Source: Chloroflexota bacterium
GTDB taxonomy: Bacteria; Chloroflexota; Dehalococcoidia; GIF9; UBA5629
Length of the DNA stretch: 7,292 bases
Direction: 5' to 3'
Assembly: GCA_016875975.1 (NCBI GenBank)
Contig: VGOF01000072.1
Span: forward strand, 1-7,292
In this document: one piece after another, positions 5,878-7,292 of the stretch
Layout of the letters: the number at the start of each line of letters is the position of its first letter
Position numbering within the stretch: the stretch's first letter is position 1
Position numbers and translations under genes: made by a program
The notes under the pieces: generated by a model
Told to the model about the DNA's origin: nothing
The model's database searches: none
The model's input: the letters and a program-made list of their open reading frames with translations, nothing else

Positions 5878-5906
5878 ATTATATTTGCCCCCACCCACAG
5901 GGTCAA
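5878..5906 (-). promoter_or_regulatory. Near-consensus sigma-70 type promoter of mtaB
   Basis: The minus strand carries TTGACC (5906-5901), a 17-bp spacer, and TATAAT (5883-5878). This is 11 of 12 consensus positions at the ideal spacing. The predicted transcription start is near 5871, only about 4 nt before the ATG at 5867 and about 10 nt before the ATG at 5861. It therefore fixes the real mtaB start and implies an almost leaderless mRNA. Confidence 0.8.
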
Positions 5907-5943
5907 ACACACCAAGATATAGAGTCGGATATGCATGTCTAAC

Positions 5944-5972
5944 TTGCACGCTGCCACAACTTGTGGTATAAA
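5944..5972 (+). promoter_or_regulatory. Candidate promoter of recJ with extended -10
   Basis: TTGCAC (5944-5949), a 17-bp spacer, and TATAAA (5967-5972), with TG at 5964-5965 forming an extended -10 (TGGTATAAA). Transcription would start near 5979, leaving a leader of about 23 nt that contains the ribosome binding site GAGG. The -35 is poor (3 of 6). It is divergent from the mtaB promoter, with the two -35 boxes about 37 bp apart. Confidence 0.55.
5954..5966. promoter_or_regulatory. 13-bp palindrome inside the recJ promoter spacer
   Basis: CCACAA-C-TTGTGG is a perfect 6-bp inverted repeat around one base. It fills the spacer between the candidate recJ -35 and -10 and abuts the -10 directly. 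Anything bound there would block RNA polymerase. Six-bp palindromes arise by chance at a window of this size, so position is the only argument for function. Confidence 0.3.
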
Positions 5973-5990
5973 TCCAAAAACTAGAAAGCC

Positions 5991-5994
5991 GAGG
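5991..5994 (+). promoter_or_regulatory. Ribosome binding site GAGG for the TTG start of recJ
   Basis: GAGG ends 7 nt before the TTG at 6002. The open frame reaches back only to 5972 (stop TAA at 5969) and offers no ATG or GTG near the family N-terminus, so TTG 6002 is the best-supported start. Confidence 0.6.
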
Positions 5995-6001
5995 CATTTG
6001 C

Positions 6002-7292
6002 TTGGCCCGTACCCACTGGAATCTGCTACCACAAATCGAACAAATCGCTAGCCCGCCTGGCATCGACCACCTGATAGCCCAACTTCTCCATAATCGCGGT
6101 ATTTCCGACCCCAACCAGACAGACCTTTTCCTCAGTGCCGACCAGCGCCTGGAAGCCGACCCCTTCTTGCTCCCCGATATGCACCAGGCAGTCAACCGCA
6201 TCTACCAAGCCCTGTTCGCTGGCGAGAAAATCGCCGTATACGGCGACTTCGATGCCGACGGCATCACCGCCACTGTGCTTTTGGTTCAGGGGCTAGAAGC
6301 ACTTGGCGCCAATGTCATCCCCTACATACCCCACCGCCTTGTCGAGGGTTACGGCCTGCGGACACCAGCCTTGGAAAAGCTCCACAAGCAGGGTATTAGC
6401 CTGGTTATCACCGTAGATACCGGCATTACGGCCTTAGAGGAAGTGGACAAAGCCCATAAAATGGGCATGGACATTATCATCACTGACCACCACGTGCCAC
6501 CGGAAAACCTGCCCCAGGCCAAAGCCGTGGTCAACCCCAAGAGAAATGACTCGGCTTACTCTTCCACCGAGTTGGCAGGGGTAGGAGTAGCCTTCAAGTT
6601 CCTACAGGCGCTGCTAAAAGGGAGGGGTGAAGAAGATGTGATACACAGGTCACTTGACCTGGTTGCCCTGGGGACAATAACCGATATGGTGCCACTCCTG
6701 GGCGAAAATCGCTACTGGGTAAAGCAAGGCTTAGGGCTCCTCAAAGATACAAAACGTCTCGGACTCCAAGAAATGATGCGCTGCGCTGGATTGGAACCAG
6801 GCAGCATCGACGCCGACAAGATATCCTGGATACTAGGGCCCCGCATCAACTCTGCCGGCAGATTGGATGACGCTAACACCAGTTACCTGCTACTTATCAC
6901 CCAAGACCGCCAGGAAGCCATCTCACTGGCATCCGAGCTAGAAAGGAAAAACGCCCGGCGCCGCCAGGTTACAGACCAATTGATGAGCATGGCTAAGGAA
7001 CACATTGTAGCCGGCGGCGTGGAACGACCACTGCTCATGGCCGGCCACGACGACTACCCTCAGGGAGTTATGGGGCTGGTGGCCGGCAGGCTGGCTGATG
7101 AGTTCAATCGTCCGGTCGTTTTGGTCAGAATTGGCTCGGAGACCTGCCGCGGCAGTGGCCGTAGCATACCGCAATTCGACCTCATGGCTGCCCTGCAACA
7201 ATGTCAGGACATACTATCCGACTTCGGCGGCCATACTAAGGCTGCTGGCTTTGTGGTATCTGTTGACAACCTGCCCCAACTCCAGCAACGAT
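6002..7292 (+). CDS. recJ: Single-stranded-DNA-specific exonuclease RecJ, 430 codons, 3' end missing
   Basis: RecJ degrades single-stranded DNA 5' to 3' in recombinational and mismatch repair, acting in the cytosol with two divalent metal ions. Numbering is from the TTG at 6002. The N-terminal region has LIAQLLHNRGISDP and DPFLLPDM, typical of RecJ openings. The DHH phosphoesterase core follows: VYGDFDADG at 79-87 (motif I), VDTG at 138-141, TDHH at 161-164 (the DHH motif), ALGTITDMVPL at 222-232, and GPRINSAGRLDDA at 279-291. The DHHA1 region begins after about 340, with CRGSGRS and the conserved GGHTKAAGF at 409-417. All metal-binding motifs expected in this part are intact and no stop or frameshift is seen. 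RecJ proteins are usually about 560-580 residues, so roughly the last quarter (the OB-fold region) lies beyond the window. It is transcribed divergently from mtaB. Confidence 0.95.
   Translation, partial: MARTHWNLLPQIEQIASPPGIDHLIAQLLHNRGISDPNQTDLFLSADQRLEADPFLLPDMHQAVNRIYQALFAGEKIAVYGDFDADGITATVLLVQGLEALGANVIPYIPHRLVEGYGLRTPALEKLHKQGISLVITVDTGITALEEVDKAHKMGMDIIITDHHVPPENLPQAKAVVNPKRNDSAYSSTELAGVGVAFKFLQALLKGRGEEDVIHRSLDLVALGTITDMVPLLGENRYWVKQGLGLLKDTKRLGLQEMMRCAGLEPGSIDADKISWILGPRINSAGRLDDANTSYLLLITQDRQEAISLASELERKNARRRQVTDQLMSMAKEHIVAGGVERPLLMAGHDDYPQGVMGLVAGRLADEFNRPVVLVRIGSETCRGSGRSIPQFDLMAALQQCQDILSDFGGHTKAAGFVVSVDNLPQLQQR

Noticed and set aside
5868..6032. N-terminal extension of mtaB, including a hydrophobic stretch from the ATG at 5936 that resembles a signal peptide
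   Set aside because: It overlaps the near-consensus mtaB promoter and the start of recJ on the other strand, has no ribosome site, and MtaB proteins normally begin just before the TLGCK motif.
6938..7201. Minus-strand open frames opposite recJ (also around 6026-6540)
   Set aside because: They lie across conserved RecJ motifs such as DHH and GPRINSAGR read on the plus strand, so they are shadows.

Overview
The window is a compact piece of bacterial chromosome with no mobile element, tRNA, rRNA or CRISPR array. The genes are ordinary housekeeping and lipid-metabolism types packed closely together. Gene content, balanced base composition, TTG/GTG starts, and a GerW-like gene beside acyl-CoA dehydrogenases and a Dehalococcoidia-looking conserved hypothetical suggest Chloroflexota, probably a sediment or groundwater Dehalococcoidia. 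This is inference from protein resemblance, not a marker-gene result.

Layout. (1) 1-1240, minus strand: two consecutive acyl-CoA dehydrogenase genes. The second one (1-47) is cut by the window edge, and its Shine-Dalgarno overlaps the stop codon of the first. (2) 1241-1405: a divergent intergenic region with a perfect 8-bp inverted repeat and a TATAAT box. (3) 1406-2056, plus strand: a conserved-looking protein of unknown function. (4) 2091-3345, plus strand: a promoter followed by a tight three-gene unit, a GerW/YtfJ-family protein, a DUF2953 (YtfI-like) membrane protein, and an 89-residue protein that looks like a stripped-down relative of the first. (5) 3363-4274, minus strand: a diacylglycerol-kinase-family lipid kinase with its own promoter, converging on the preceding unit with a 17-bp gap. 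(6) 4384-5867, minus strand: an MtaB-type tRNA methylthiotransferase followed by a 4-nt-overlapping DUF167 gene. (7) 5868-6001: a divergent promoter region. (8) 6002-7292, plus strand: the first 430 codons of RecJ, starting at TTG and running off the window.

How the genes fit together. The two dehydrogenases probably form one acyl-CoA oxidation unit and may be partners in a hetero-oligomer. The GerW/DUF2953 pair mirrors the ytfJ-ytfI pair of Bacillus, but here it lies in a lineage not expected to make endospores. MtaB (tRNA A37 modification) and RecJ (DNA repair) are unrelated jobs sharing a divergent promoter region. The mtaB promoter is near-consensus and sits so close to the start codon that the mRNA is probably leaderless or almost so.

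No clearly new multi-gene system is visible. The most interesting items are the GerW-like trio, the near-leaderless mtaB start, the first dehydrogenase with a non-glutamate at the usual catalytic position, and two palindromes placed like operators.
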